Source of the DNA: Desulfobulbus elongatus DSM 2908
GTDB lineage: Bacteria > Desulfobacterota > Desulfobulbia > Desulfobulbales > Desulfobulbaceae
Direction: 5' to 3'
Length of the DNA stretch: 64,000 nucleotides
NCBI RefSeq assembly: GCF_000621145.1
Contig: NZ_JHZB01000014.1
Location: 1-64,000, forward strand
Made by a program: the position numbers and the translations under genes. The notes below the pieces were generated by a model that worked only from the letters and a program-made list of their open reading frames with translations, did no database searches and had not been told where the DNA came from. Positions within the stretch are counted from its first letter, which is position 1, and every line of letters begins with the position of its first letter. This document shows positions 1 through 7,308 of the stretch, one piece after another.

Positions 1-216
1 TTCAAATTTCTCACGCGGCAAGGCGTTCCAGATGATTCCTGTCCTCAGGACGTACACTATTGCGGAGAAAAAGAGTCGGTTCGAATACTTCGGCTTTCGG
101 CCGCCGCCCGGCTTACGAGTATATTCTTTTCCGGCTTCTCGCAGATCTGTGGGGATCAACGGTTCAACGATCGCCCAGAATGCATCCGAAATTTCCCAGG
201 TTTTGATGCGTGCCAT
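1..216 (-). CDS. IS5-family transposase, N-terminal part (cut by window edge)
   Basis: Reading the minus strand from the ATG at 216 gives 72 codons without a stop. The product begins MARIKTWEISDAFWAIVEPL and continues with a basic PGGGRKP stretch and a YVLRTGIIWNALP segment. This is the typical N-terminal layout of IS5/IS427-like DDE transposases (DUF4096-type domain: W...IxPLxP...GRP...RxVxxGIxYVLRTGxxWR.LP). A strong GGGGGGAG ribosome site lies just upstream. The catalytic DDE part is outside the window. Many IS427 members need a programmed frameshift to make full-length transposase; whether this one does cannot be seen. Confidence 0.75.
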   Translation of the reverse strand, partial: MARIKTWEISDAFWAIVEPLIPTDLREAGKEYTRKPGGGRKPKYSNRLFFSAIVYVLRTGIIWNALPREKFE

Positions 217-290
217 TTCTCCCCCCGTTGCTTGGTTTCAACGGATATTAGCTGGAGGTGGGAAAATTGCGAGCAAATTATTTGTGGATA
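1..290 (-). mobile_element. End of an IS5-type insertion sequence, running off the window's left edge
   Basis: The left edge holds the 5' end of a transposase gene on the minus strand and about 70 bases of upstream sequence. The IS boundary is placed near 285-292, because there the plus strand abruptly becomes readable as the C-terminal half of a short-chain dehydrogenase. The terminal inverted repeat cannot be confirmed since the other end is outside the window, so the boundary is approximate. Confidence 0.7.
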
Positions 291-569
291 ATCACCAAGT
301 TCGCGGTGGCCGGATTGGTGGAAGGCCTGCGCCGCGAACTCTGCGGTCACGGCGTGCGGGTCACGCTGGTGATGCCTGGCATCGTCACCTCGGAATTTCA
401 GCAGGTGGCGGGCTACGACGAGAAAAATTTCGGCACCTTCTCCGCCCAGTTCGGCACTCTGCTCGAACCGGGCGACATCGCCGAGGGCATCCGCTGGCTG
501 CTCACCCTGCCGGCCCACGTGCACGTCAACGAGGTCACGATCCGCCCCACCGGCCAGAGCTATCCTTGA
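290..569 (+). pseudogene. C-terminal remnant of a short-chain dehydrogenase/reductase
   Basis: In frame with the stop at 567-569 is a run reading TKFAVAGLVEGLRRELCGHG and then VRVTLVMPGIVTSEF. It matches the SDR core from the catalytic Lys of YxxxK through the PG(x)2T segment to the C-terminus (..VTIRPTGQ). The Rossmann half and the catalytic Tyr are missing because IS sequence lies directly upstream. An ATG at 258 opens a 103-codon frame, but its first ~10 codons are IS sequence, so it is not a genuine gene start. The most likely history is IS insertion into an SDR gene. The N-terminal half may survive on the far side of the IS. Confidence 0.7.
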
Positions 570-1047
570 GTTGCGGGGCGGACGCGGCTCGACGAAGCGG
601 CGGCGACTATCGCTGGGGAGTGTTTGCTTGGCGGAAGAAAAGGGGCAATCTCGGTCTGTTCGGTTCGTACGGCCAACACGTTGTCCCGTCGGTACCGATA
701 TCCGCCACCGGATGCTGGTTGTGGAGTCCCGGCGCCACCCAGACAAAATCCAGGTGAAAAGGCGTAAAAAACAAAGGCTGGGGAATAGACGCCATGTTAA
801 CGGAGCATGGCGCGGTCAATGGGACTGAAAAGCGGAAAAACCACGACCTATACCGCCCTGGCGGCACGATCGCCCGGATGCGGTGATCAGTCCAGGGCCA
901 AACCGCATCCTTCGCTGCAGGAAAACCAATTTAATTGAGTTGAGAAATCGAGAGGTAAGCCAGGGGGCGATACAACTCGCTTTGGCTTTCAAAACGGTTT
1001 CTGGCACTTTTTCCCGCCTGATCGCGCTTGATTGCCTGGTAAAACCG
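570..1047. other. Intergenic stretch without a convincing gene
   Basis: Open frames here are short, lack ribosome sites and do not resemble known families. No tRNA, terminator or array-like repeat was recognised. The segment separates the SDR remnant from a possible small membrane protein gene. Confidence 0.5.
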
Positions 1048-1224
1048 TCAAGGAAACAGGAGCCGAAACATGGCCGCTGCTCCCCTGGCGACGATCATAA
1101 GCAGCGGCAGGCCCAGGGTAATGCCCGTGACCAGCAGTTTGCTGGGCTGCAACAGGGACAGCAGGACATAGATACCTGGTCCGGCGCAAAGAGCGAGAAA
1201 AACGAGTGGAAGATTCCAGCGCAT
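1048..1224 (-). CDS. Possible small hydrophobic membrane protein
   Basis: From an ATG at 1224 the minus strand encodes 58 residues with two strongly hydrophobic segments (about residues 4-22 and 30-50) and a basic C-terminus, which would give a two-helix membrane protein. The open frame continues upstream to 1368, so a longer form is possible, but the extra residues look like non-coding translation. A TGGAG sequence sits very close to the ATG, so the ribosome site is poor. I do not recognise the family; the hydrophobic pattern is the only support. Confidence 0.3.
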   Translation of the reverse strand: MRWNLPLVFLALCAGPGIYVLLSLLQPSKLLVTGITLGLPLLMIVARGAAAMFRLLFP

Positions 1225-1642
1225 GGCTCCAGCCAATAACAAGACAGAGAGCGTTCTGTCAGCGGCAATTGACGAATTTTGCAGAAGATTACGTTCATCC
1301 GCTCCATCTGTCAAGGGACTCCATCCCGCTGCCCGGCCGGCGGAACGGGTACGGAGTTCCCAATACATAAGGGCGGGACATCTGAACGTTGGACTTCGCT
1401 TCGCCTAACCCAACGGGCTACGCGTTTTTCCTGCCATCAATCAATCCCGGCTGCGCTACCTGGTGATCGAGTTCATCAACCGGCCGGTATCGTGCAGAGG
1501 CTGCCCCTTGCAATGTTTGAGCGGCCCCCATCGGTTGGGCCGGCCGTTGTTACAATGGCGGGCATTTCTTGATCCTTGTTTTTTCCGGTCGCGCCGTCTA
1601 CATTTTCAATGGTTACATCACCCTTTTCCGCATGAGGTGCAC
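1225..1642. other. Intergenic stretch containing one copy of the palindromic repeat
   Basis: No gene with a plausible start was recognised. It contains the most divergent copy of the short palindromic repeat (1388-1414). The longer open frame beginning at 1463 runs into the small gene at 1643 but its upstream residues look non-coding. Confidence 0.5.
1388..1414. repeat. Short palindromic repeat, copy A (divergent)
   Basis: Starts GTTGGACTTCGCTTCGCC and ends CCCAAC, so GTTGG can pair with CCAAC across an internal CG-rich loop. It shares the framework of the copies at 1870, 2107 and 2603 but is the least conserved of the four. Confidence 0.55.
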
Positions 1643-1858
1643 ATGGCGGCCTTCGATGGTTGGTCGAAAATGGATGGCGCTCTGTTCAACGCCTATACAC
1701 GGCGGTTCGGCATGGTCTGCTCTTTCACCGCGCCCGACCTCATCGCCGAACAGTTCAATGAGCTATTCCGCCGCGCCCTGGAAACCGGCGCCGAGATCGA
1801 CTATGTCAAGGCCGGCTGGGACGATCCCAAATCCCTGGAGGCAGACGCGCTTATTTAG
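1643..1858 (+). CDS. Small hypothetical protein
   Basis: The ATG at 1643 is preceded by GAGGTG, a fair ribosome site, and opens 71 residues beginning MAAFDGWSKMDGALFNAYT with no hydrophobic segment. Codon choice looks like that of real genes nearby (GC-rich third positions). An upstream frame from 1463 exists, but its composition is unlike protein. I do not recognise the family. It ends 11 bases before a palindromic repeat copy, the pattern seen for accessory genes scattered through this part of the window. Confidence 0.45.
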   Translation: MAAFDGWSKMDGALFNAYTRRFGMVCSFTAPDLIAEQFNELFRRALETGAEIDYVKAGWDDPKSLEADALI

Positions 1859-1869
1859 CCGCCAGTAAA

Positions 1870-1897
1870 GTTGGGCTTCGCTGCGCTCAGCACCAAC
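1870..1897. repeat. Short palindromic repeat, copy B
   Basis: 28 bases beginning GTTGGGCTTCGCTGCGC and ending CAGCACCAAC. It is identical base for base to copy D at 2603-2630. The arms GTTGG and CCAAC can pair. Confidence 0.7.
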
Positions 1898-2106
1898 GTG
1901 CCGTGCACACCGGAGGGCGCCTTATCGCCGCCTTTGACCTTTGCTGTGGGGCAACGGAGTCTATTTTGTGCAGGGCGCATCGCACTAGGGGGGCCACCCT
2001 GTCATGAGGTGCCTGCGCGCCGGGGTGTGAGCCGTCCCGGCCTTGCCTCACCTGCCATATACACCACCGCCCCGGTCCTTTTGTTCGTGCAGACACTCTT
2101 CAGTTC

Positions 2107-2133
2107 GTTGGGCTTCGCTGCGCTCAAGCCAAC
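2107..2133. repeat. Short palindromic repeat, copy C
   Basis: 27 bases beginning GTTGGGCTTCGCTGCGCTC and ending AAGCCAAC. It is one base shorter than copies B and D and differs from them only near the 3' arm. Confidence 0.65.
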
Positions 2134-2225
2134 GTGCTGAACCGTTGTTGGGAGGACCGCGTCGATGACGAGGGATAGGGCCATGGAGTTTGACATGAAA
2201 GGCGGCCAATGTTACCTGTCTTGCT

Positions 2226-2489
2226 ATGAAAACGAACGACTCGATTGATTTCGCCGCCACCTCTATAGCCACGGCGGTCTCTTTCGCAATGTTTGTTCCC
2301 CTGTGGTGGGCCACGGGCGAATTCTGCGCCGCTTCCATTGTCACCATGATTGCCGTGCCGATCGTCCTGATCCTGCTGTCACCTCTTGGCGTGCTCATCG
2401 GCCTTATTTGGGGAGTGCTGGCCATCCTGTTCAAGCGGCCTTCCTTCTTCGCTCGCCTGACATCAAGAAAAGAGCACCCCGCTGCTTAA
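2226..2489 (+). CDS. Small two-helix membrane protein of unknown function
   Basis: 87 residues from the ATG at 2226. After a polar N-terminus (MKTNDSIDFAATSIATAV) there are hydrophobic stretches at about residues 16-42 and 42-68, then a basic tail ending in KRP...TSRKEHPAA, consistent with an inner-membrane protein with its C-terminus in the cytoplasm. The ribosome site is weak. It lies between palindromic repeat copies C and D, apart from any operon. Small membrane proteins like this are common in accessory regions; no function is assigned. Confidence 0.5.
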   Translation: MKTNDSIDFAATSIATAVSFAMFVPLWWATGEFCAASIVTMIAVPIVLILLSPLGVLIGLIWGVLAILFKRPSFFARLTSRKEHPAA

Positions 2490-2602
2490 GGCTCCTCGGG
2501 CTTTCTTGCGCTTCTCGGTCAGGGCGGAAGCGGTGTGGCGAGCAGCGTAGCGCGAGACCACACGGCGTATCGGAAAACTCGCTGGCGCTCAACCAGCTGA
2601 AT

Positions 2603-2630
2603 GTTGGGCTTCGCTGCGCTCAGCACCAAC
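2603..2630. repeat. Short palindromic repeat, copy D
   Basis: Identical over 28 bases to copy B (1870-1897). It lies 113 bases after the small membrane protein gene and 87 bases before the end of the restriction-modification gene. Confidence 0.7.
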
Positions 2631-2717
2631 AGTTCGACCCGACACGCTCGATTTTTTTCCGATCCGATCAGATCCGATCGGCTATTTCATTTCAGCCCGC
2701 CATTTTGGCCCGCTCCG

Positions 2718-5435
2718 TCATGCGGGGCCGGGTGAGCTTGTGTATTGCCGGTACAGTTCGAACAAAAAGGCGACCCGCTCCGCCTCCGTGGCAAAGCCTT
2801 TTTTCCCGTAGGCCGCATCCACCGCCCGGTCGAGCGCCTGATGCGCCTTGAGCAGCACCGGCGGCATGGTGAGCGGATCGTAGAGGTCGGCCAGCGACGC
2901 CTCGGGAAAGTCGGCGCGGGCGTCGAGCACACCCTGGGCCGCAGCCTCGATGGCCTGTTTCTGCTTGTCGGTCGGATTTTCCGGCCAGGGGAAATTGTTG
3001 TAGACGATGGTGTTTGAGTAACTGTAATCGCTTTTTAAACGACCACATACAGTTCTCGCCCAAGCCATGTGCATGATGCTTTGCAAAACGCCAAAGTGAA
3101 ATAACGTTGCATCGGGAACAAACTGGATTTTGTTGCTGCAAATGACCTCTTTTGACAAGTAAGCCATGGGGATATATCTACGCCGTTCCGACGAAACCTC
3201 GGGAATGGCAAGATAATCTGAAGCAGGCTGGGCAATCTGCCGAAACAGGGTTGGATGGTCCGCATACGCCCGCGTGCTTGCCGCTTTGCTGGCGAGTCTG
3301 CTTTTCCGGACCTCTTCCACCCTGCTCATGATGTGCGGCAATTTTTTCAACTCCTGCGGCGGCACATCAACCAGCCACAGACAGTAACGTTCCTCATTCT
3401 TCAGGAAATCGCCACCGCTCATATATCGGCGCACGTATGGTCCCGCACCTGGCTCCAACACCAACAGTTCTTGCCTTTCCGCTGGAGAAAGGAGGAGATG
3501 ACCCCCATCGGTGGGTTTGTTGCCCCAACTCATTTTGGGCACCTTGCACAAAGGGACATTTCTGTTACTGACAATCAAATCCGGCGCATCGACCAAATAG
3601 GGGTTGATGTTGCTTGCCTTGATGGCTTGGGGTTCTCTTTTGATATCCTCATACTCGAACAACCATTTCGCCGTTCGGTTGAACAAGGCAAAACCAACGA
3701 TCACACAATGCACCGCCGCCTTGCCCCTTGCCTCACTGCTCCACTGGAAGGTGCGATGGGCAAAATTAATACGCACTCCCTTTGCCAACAGGTACGGCCA
3801 GAGAAGACCAGCCTGCTCCCCTTGGGTAATTGAACTGGTGGAGACAAGTGCGGTTTCGATGGCACGGTTGGCCAGCATATATTCTGTAGCTTTGACATAC
3901 CAGTTCGACACAAAATCAAGAACGCCGTGAGCGCTGATCTCACGCATTGTCTGAGTCTGGTCGACTTTCTGCGTTGCGCTCTGATAGTGATGTCCGACAA
4001 ACGGCGGGTTGCCCAAAATACAGGTGAGGCGCTCTGCCGGGATCACCTCGTTCCAGTCGAGGCGCAGGGCGTTGGCGCAGACGATGTTGGCGCTCGATTG
4101 CAGCGGGATGCGGGCGAAGTAGAGGCCGAATTCCTCGGAGACCAGCTGGTTCATCTGGTGATCCATCAGCCACAGGGCCACCTGGGCGATCTGGGCCGGA
4201 AATTCCTCGATCTCGATGCCGTAGAACTGGTCGACGTCGAGTTGGATCAGTGAATGGACCGCGAGCAGTTGCTGGCGGGGATCGCGGGAGGCGCGGAGCA
4301 CGTCCAACTCCAGCAGGCGCAGTTCGCGGTAGGCGATGACCAGGAAGTTGCCGCAGCCGCAGGCCGGGTCGAGAAAGGTGAGTCGACGCAGCTTCTTGTG
4401 GAACTCGAACAGCCGGGCGCGGTTGTGCCTGACCCGCGCGAACTCCTCGCGCAGGCCGTCGAGAAACAGCGGCCGGATCAGTTTGAGGATATTGGCCTCG
4501 CTGGTGTAGTGGGCGCCCAGATTGCGCCGGGCTTTCTTGTCCATGATCGACTGGAAGAGCGAGCCGAAGATGGCCGGCGAAATGCGGCTCCAGTCCAGGG
4601 TGCAGCAGTCGAGCAGGGCCTGGCGCATGCCCCGATCGAAGGCCGCGGGCGGCAGCAGTTCGGCGAACAGCTTGCCGTTGACATAAGGAAAGGCGGCCAA
4701 CTGCTCGTCGAGCACGGTCAGCCGTTTGGCCGGCGGCGTGTTGAGCACATGGAACAGGGTGCCAAGGTGGTGGGCCAGGTCGGAGCCGTCCTCGGCGGTG
4801 CGCTGCTCGATGTAGTCCTGGAACTGCTGGCGCTCGAAGATGCCGGTGTCCTCGGCAAAGAGGCAGAAGAGGATGCGCACCAGGTAGATCTCCAAGGGAT
4901 GGCCGTCGTAGCCCACCGCCTTCATGCGGTCGTGCAGGCTGCCCATGCGCTCGGCAGCCCTGATGTTGACCGGGTCCTGCTCCCCGATTTTGTGGGCCTG
5001 ATAGCCGGCGACGAAGCCGAACAGACGGACGTGCTTGTGGAGGTCGCGCAGGGCGAATTCGTGCTGCTCGTTTTCTTCGAGGTCGTAGAGGCGAAAGCGG
5101 GCGAAATCGGACACCAGCACGTACTTGGGCAGGTCGCGCTCGGCGATGCCGGGAAAGTAGTCGAGGGCCTGGGTGTAGGCGCGATCCAGGCTCCGGCCGC
5201 GCGACTTGTGCTCGACCAGGAGCAGGCCCTTCCAGAACAGATCGATGAAGCCCTGCTTGTCGCCGAGTTTCTTGACCGGCTCCTCGAAGGCGGCGACGCG
5301 CTTGCGGCTGATGCCGAAGATGTTGAAAAAGTCGTCCCAGAAGGATTTGGCCTCGGCCTCCTCGGAGGTGGTGTCGGCCCATTCCCTCGAAAAAGCCAGG
5401 GCGCGGGATCTGATTTCGTTCCAGCTGAGCAGCAT
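2718..5435 (-). CDS. MmeI-like single-chain restriction-modification enzyme (endonuclease plus N6-adenine methyltransferase)
   Basis: A 905-residue protein combining both activities. Near the N-terminus, D65, E75 and K77 (IDLF...VEHKSRG) form a PD-(D/E)xK nuclease core. Residues 356-364 (DPACGCGNF) are the SAM-binding motif I and 476-479 (NPPF) the catalytic motif IV of gamma-class adenine methyltransferases. The C-terminal ~350 residues should hold the target-recognition domain. Length and order match MmeI-type (type IIG/IIL) enzymes, which methylate and cut at a distance; a BREX PglX protein would be longer and lack the N-terminal nuclease. The ATG at 5435 is chosen because GAGG sits six bases upstream; a TTG at 5447 is the alternative. 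It starts 8 bases after the nucleotidyltransferase-like gene ends, so the two are probably co-transcribed. The recognition site cannot be predicted here. Confidence 0.85.
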   Translation of the reverse strand: MLLSWNEIRSRALAFSREWADTTSEEAEAKSFWDDFFNIFGISRKRVAAFEEPVKKLGDKQGFIDLFWKGLLLVEHKSRGRSLDRAYTQALDYFPGIAERDLPKYVLVSDFARFRLYDLEENEQHEFALRDLHKHVRLFGFVAGYQAHKIGEQDPVNIRAAERMGSLHDRMKAVGYDGHPLEIYLVRILFCLFAEDTGIFERQQFQDYIEQRTAEDGSDLAHHLGTLFHVLNTPPAKRLTVLDEQLAAFPYVNGKLFAELLPPAAFDRGMRQALLDCCTLDWSRISPAIFGSLFQSIMDKKARRNLGAHYTSEANILKLIRPLFLDGLREEFARVRHNRARLFEFHKKLRRLTFLDPACGCGNFLVIAYRELRLLELDVLRASRDPRQQLLAVHSLIQLDVDQFYGIEIEEFPAQIAQVALWLMDHQMNQLVSEEFGLYFARIPLQSSANIVCANALRLDWNEVIPAERLTCILGNPPFVGHHYQSATQKVDQTQTMREISAHGVLDFVSNWYVKATEYMLANRAIETALVSTSSITQGEQAGLLWPYLLAKGVRINFAHRTFQWSSEARGKAAVHCVIVGFALFNRTAKWLFEYEDIKREPQAIKASNINPYLVDAPDLIVSNRNVPLCKVPKMSWGNKPTDGGHLLLSPAERQELLVLEPGAGPYVRRYMSGGDFLKNEERYCLWLVDVPPQELKKLPHIMSRVEEVRKSRLASKAASTRAYADHPTLFRQIAQPASDYLAIPEVSSERRRYIPMAYLSKEVICSNKIQFVPDATLFHFGVLQSIMHMAWARTVCGRLKSDYSYSNTIVYNNFPWPENPTDKQKQAIEAAAQGVLDARADFPEASLADLYDPLTMPPVLLKAHQALDRAVDAAYGKKGFATEAERVAFLFELYRQYTSSPGPA

Positions 5436-5443
5436 GGCCAGCC

Positions 5444-5989
5444 TCAACCCTGCCCGGCGGGGCAGGAGGACGCGGGCAGCGGCTCGGTGACGATGGTCCA
5501 GAGGAGCCGGTCGAGGAATTCCGGATGCGGCTTGCTGCCGGGATCGTACCGGGAGGCGATCTGCTCGAACGCTCCGATCTGTTCTTCGAGAAAACGGTTG
5601 ATGCTGGCAATCTTCCGGCCCTGCTTCAATTCATCCCCGGATTTCTTCCGGTGCAGCAGGGCCTGGATTTCCCGCAGGAGAGACGGATCGTCGATGGTGG
5701 CCAGGAGCCGGTCGAATTCCATGGGCGGGGGTTCGTTGTGGGCGTGTATCCAGGCGCATGCCAGGATGGGGCGCAGGACGTAGAAATATTTCTTCAGTTT
5801 GACGTTTTCCCCTTGCAGGTATTCGCGAAAGTTCCCCTTGGCCATGTTCAGATAATGGTAGGTCGAGGCAAAGCCCCAGGCCCGCGAGCCGGATTCGACG
5901 GCAAGCATGATGGCGACATTCCTTTCACTTTCAATCCGGGCTATTTTGTCTTGTATCTGTGCGTGTCTTGCCGGCGTTATTGCGTTCAT
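5444..5989 (-). pseudogene. RlaP-type nucleotidyltransferase with the catalytic core deleted in frame
   Basis: The 181-residue frame starts like the RlaP/PF10127 family of predicted nucleotidyltransferases (..VESGSRAWGFAS, residues 31-42). It then jumps straight to the family's C-terminal half (YHYLNMAKGNFREYL, then LKKYFYVLRPILACAWI). In full-length members the segment after GSRAWGFAS carries the SDYDVR motif with the metal-binding aspartates and about 80-100 further residues; all of it is missing. The reading frame is preserved, so a stable but non-catalytic protein could still be made. The ATG at 5989 follows a strong AAGGAGG. It is the first gene of an apparent two-gene unit with the restriction-modification enzyme. 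Family assignment rests on remembered sequence conservation. Confidence 0.65.
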
Positions 5990-6268
5990 TGCCCTCCTTT
6001 TTCCGTCCGGGGCGCGGTGAGTTAAAGAGAGGAGATTTTATCCATTCCAAGGCCGCCCGATCACCGTGCAGGATATTCCATCGATGGGGCAAAGTCAAAA
6101 CGCAAACCGGTCTTCGTCTCCGGCCGGCCGTCGCCAGCATGTTTTCATCGCTGTCGTCATCGCCGCCCCTTGACGGACCGGGGGTGTCGTTCATAGATTT
6201 GAAATAATTCAATTTTCGAGCCGAGTTTTCCGGAGTGCGCAGGCACGGGACCAGGTTGCAGGAGGCCC

Positions 6269-7306
6269 ATGGACAGAGCGGAGAGATGGTTGTCAGCCCG
6301 GACCTTCCACCATCGGCAGTTCGCCGACATCGTCGCCCTGGTCCGGCTGAAGCGCGCCCAGGGGCTGCGGCTGTCGCTGGTCATCCCCACGCTGAACGAA
6401 GCGCAGACCATCGAAACCGTGCTGGCTCCGTTGCTGCCGCTACGGGATGCGCAGCTCGTGGACGAAATCGCCGTGTTTGATTCCGGTTCCACCGATGGAA
6501 CCCAGGAGCGGGCCAGGGCGGCGGGCGCCGACGTATACCGGGCGGCGGACATCCTGCCGGAAGCGGGGCCGGCCCGCGGCAAGGGCGAGAACCTATGGAA
6601 GGCGCTGTACCGGCTCTCGGGCGATATCCTCATCGCGCTCGATGCCGACATCGCCAACATGCACCCGCGCTTCGTCACCGGCCTGGCGGGGCCGCTTCTT
6701 CTCCATCCCGAGATCGGCTACGTCAAGGCCTGCTACGATCGGCCCGCCGGCCGCAGCAGCGGCGCCCCGACCGGAGGCGGCCGGGTGACCGAGATCCTGG
6801 TGCGGCCGTTTCTGTCCCTGCACTTCCCCGAGCTGACCAGTTTCATCCAACCCCTGGCCGGCGAGTTCGCGGCCCGGCGCTCTCTGTTGGCAACTGTCCC
6901 CTTTCCGGTGGGCTACGGCGTCGAGGCGGCCCATCTCATCGACCTCCATGCCCACCACGGCCTCTCCGTCTTCGCCCAGACCGATCTGGGGCAGCGCTAC
7001 CACCGCAATCGGAGCAACGACGAACTGGGTCGCATGGCCTGCGCCATTCTCCAGGTGCTGGAGCGGCGGCTGCGGCGGCGCGGGCATGGGGTCGAACGGG
7101 CGGCGGACGGCTGCCTGCTTCGTCAGTTCGTCCGGGAGGACGGCGCCTTCCGTAAGGCGACCTGCGTCGTTGCGGAACAGGAGCGGCCACCGCTGCGGAC
7201 GGTGGCGGCCTACCGGCAGCGGCATGCCGGGCGGGATGACCGGCCCTGTTCCCGGCCCGTGGCGGCGCAACCGGCCGGAGCGGCTGCGGTCGTTGCGGAG
7301 GAGTGA
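6269..7306 (+). CDS. gpgS: Glucosyl-3-phosphoglycerate synthase (GT81)
   Basis: GpgS transfers glucose from a sugar nucleotide to 3-phosphoglycerate, the first step to glucosylglycerate, a compatible solute. The 345-residue product has the GT-A fold signatures of the family: VIPTLNEAQTIETVL (residues 38-52), DSGSTDGT (71-78), the metal-binding DAD at 125-127, and the GpgS-typical block FLSLHFPELTSFIQPLAGEF around residue 190. A family-like C-terminal ERPPLRTVAAYR is also present, followed by a low-complexity tail. The start is set by GCAGGAGG just upstream. The next gene, a GT4 glycosyltransferase, begins 2 bases after the stop, so the two form an operon. No phosphatase (GpgP) is adjacent. 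Confidence 0.85.
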   Translation: MDRAERWLSARTFHHRQFADIVALVRLKRAQGLRLSLVIPTLNEAQTIETVLAPLLPLRDAQLVDEIAVFDSGSTDGTQERARAAGADVYRAADILPEAGPARGKGENLWKALYRLSGDILIALDADIANMHPRFVTGLAGPLLLHPEIGYVKACYDRPAGRSSGAPTGGGRVTEILVRPFLSLHFPELTSFIQPLAGEFAARRSLLATVPFPVGYGVEAAHLIDLHAHHGLSVFAQTDLGQRYHRNRSNDELGRMACAILQVLERRLRRRGHGVERAADGCLLRQFVREDGAFRKATCVVAEQERPPLRTVAAYRQRHAGRDDRPCSRPVAAQPAGAAAVVAEE

Positions 7307-7308
7307 CC

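Larger units (their letters stand above)
1859..2225. other. Gene-free spacer carrying repeat copies B and C
   Basis: About 370 bases between two small genes, with two copies of the palindromic repeat 237 bases apart. The short open frames between them have no ribosome site and no recognisable product. Confidence 0.5.

Noticed and set aside
1388-2630. Integron cassette array (GTTRRRY cores before small genes)
   Set aside because: The copies begin GTTGGGC/GTTGGAC like attC R' cores, but the first gene ends only 11 bases before a core, leaving no room for an attC. Matching RYYYAAC partners are missing in copies B-D and no integrase gene is present.
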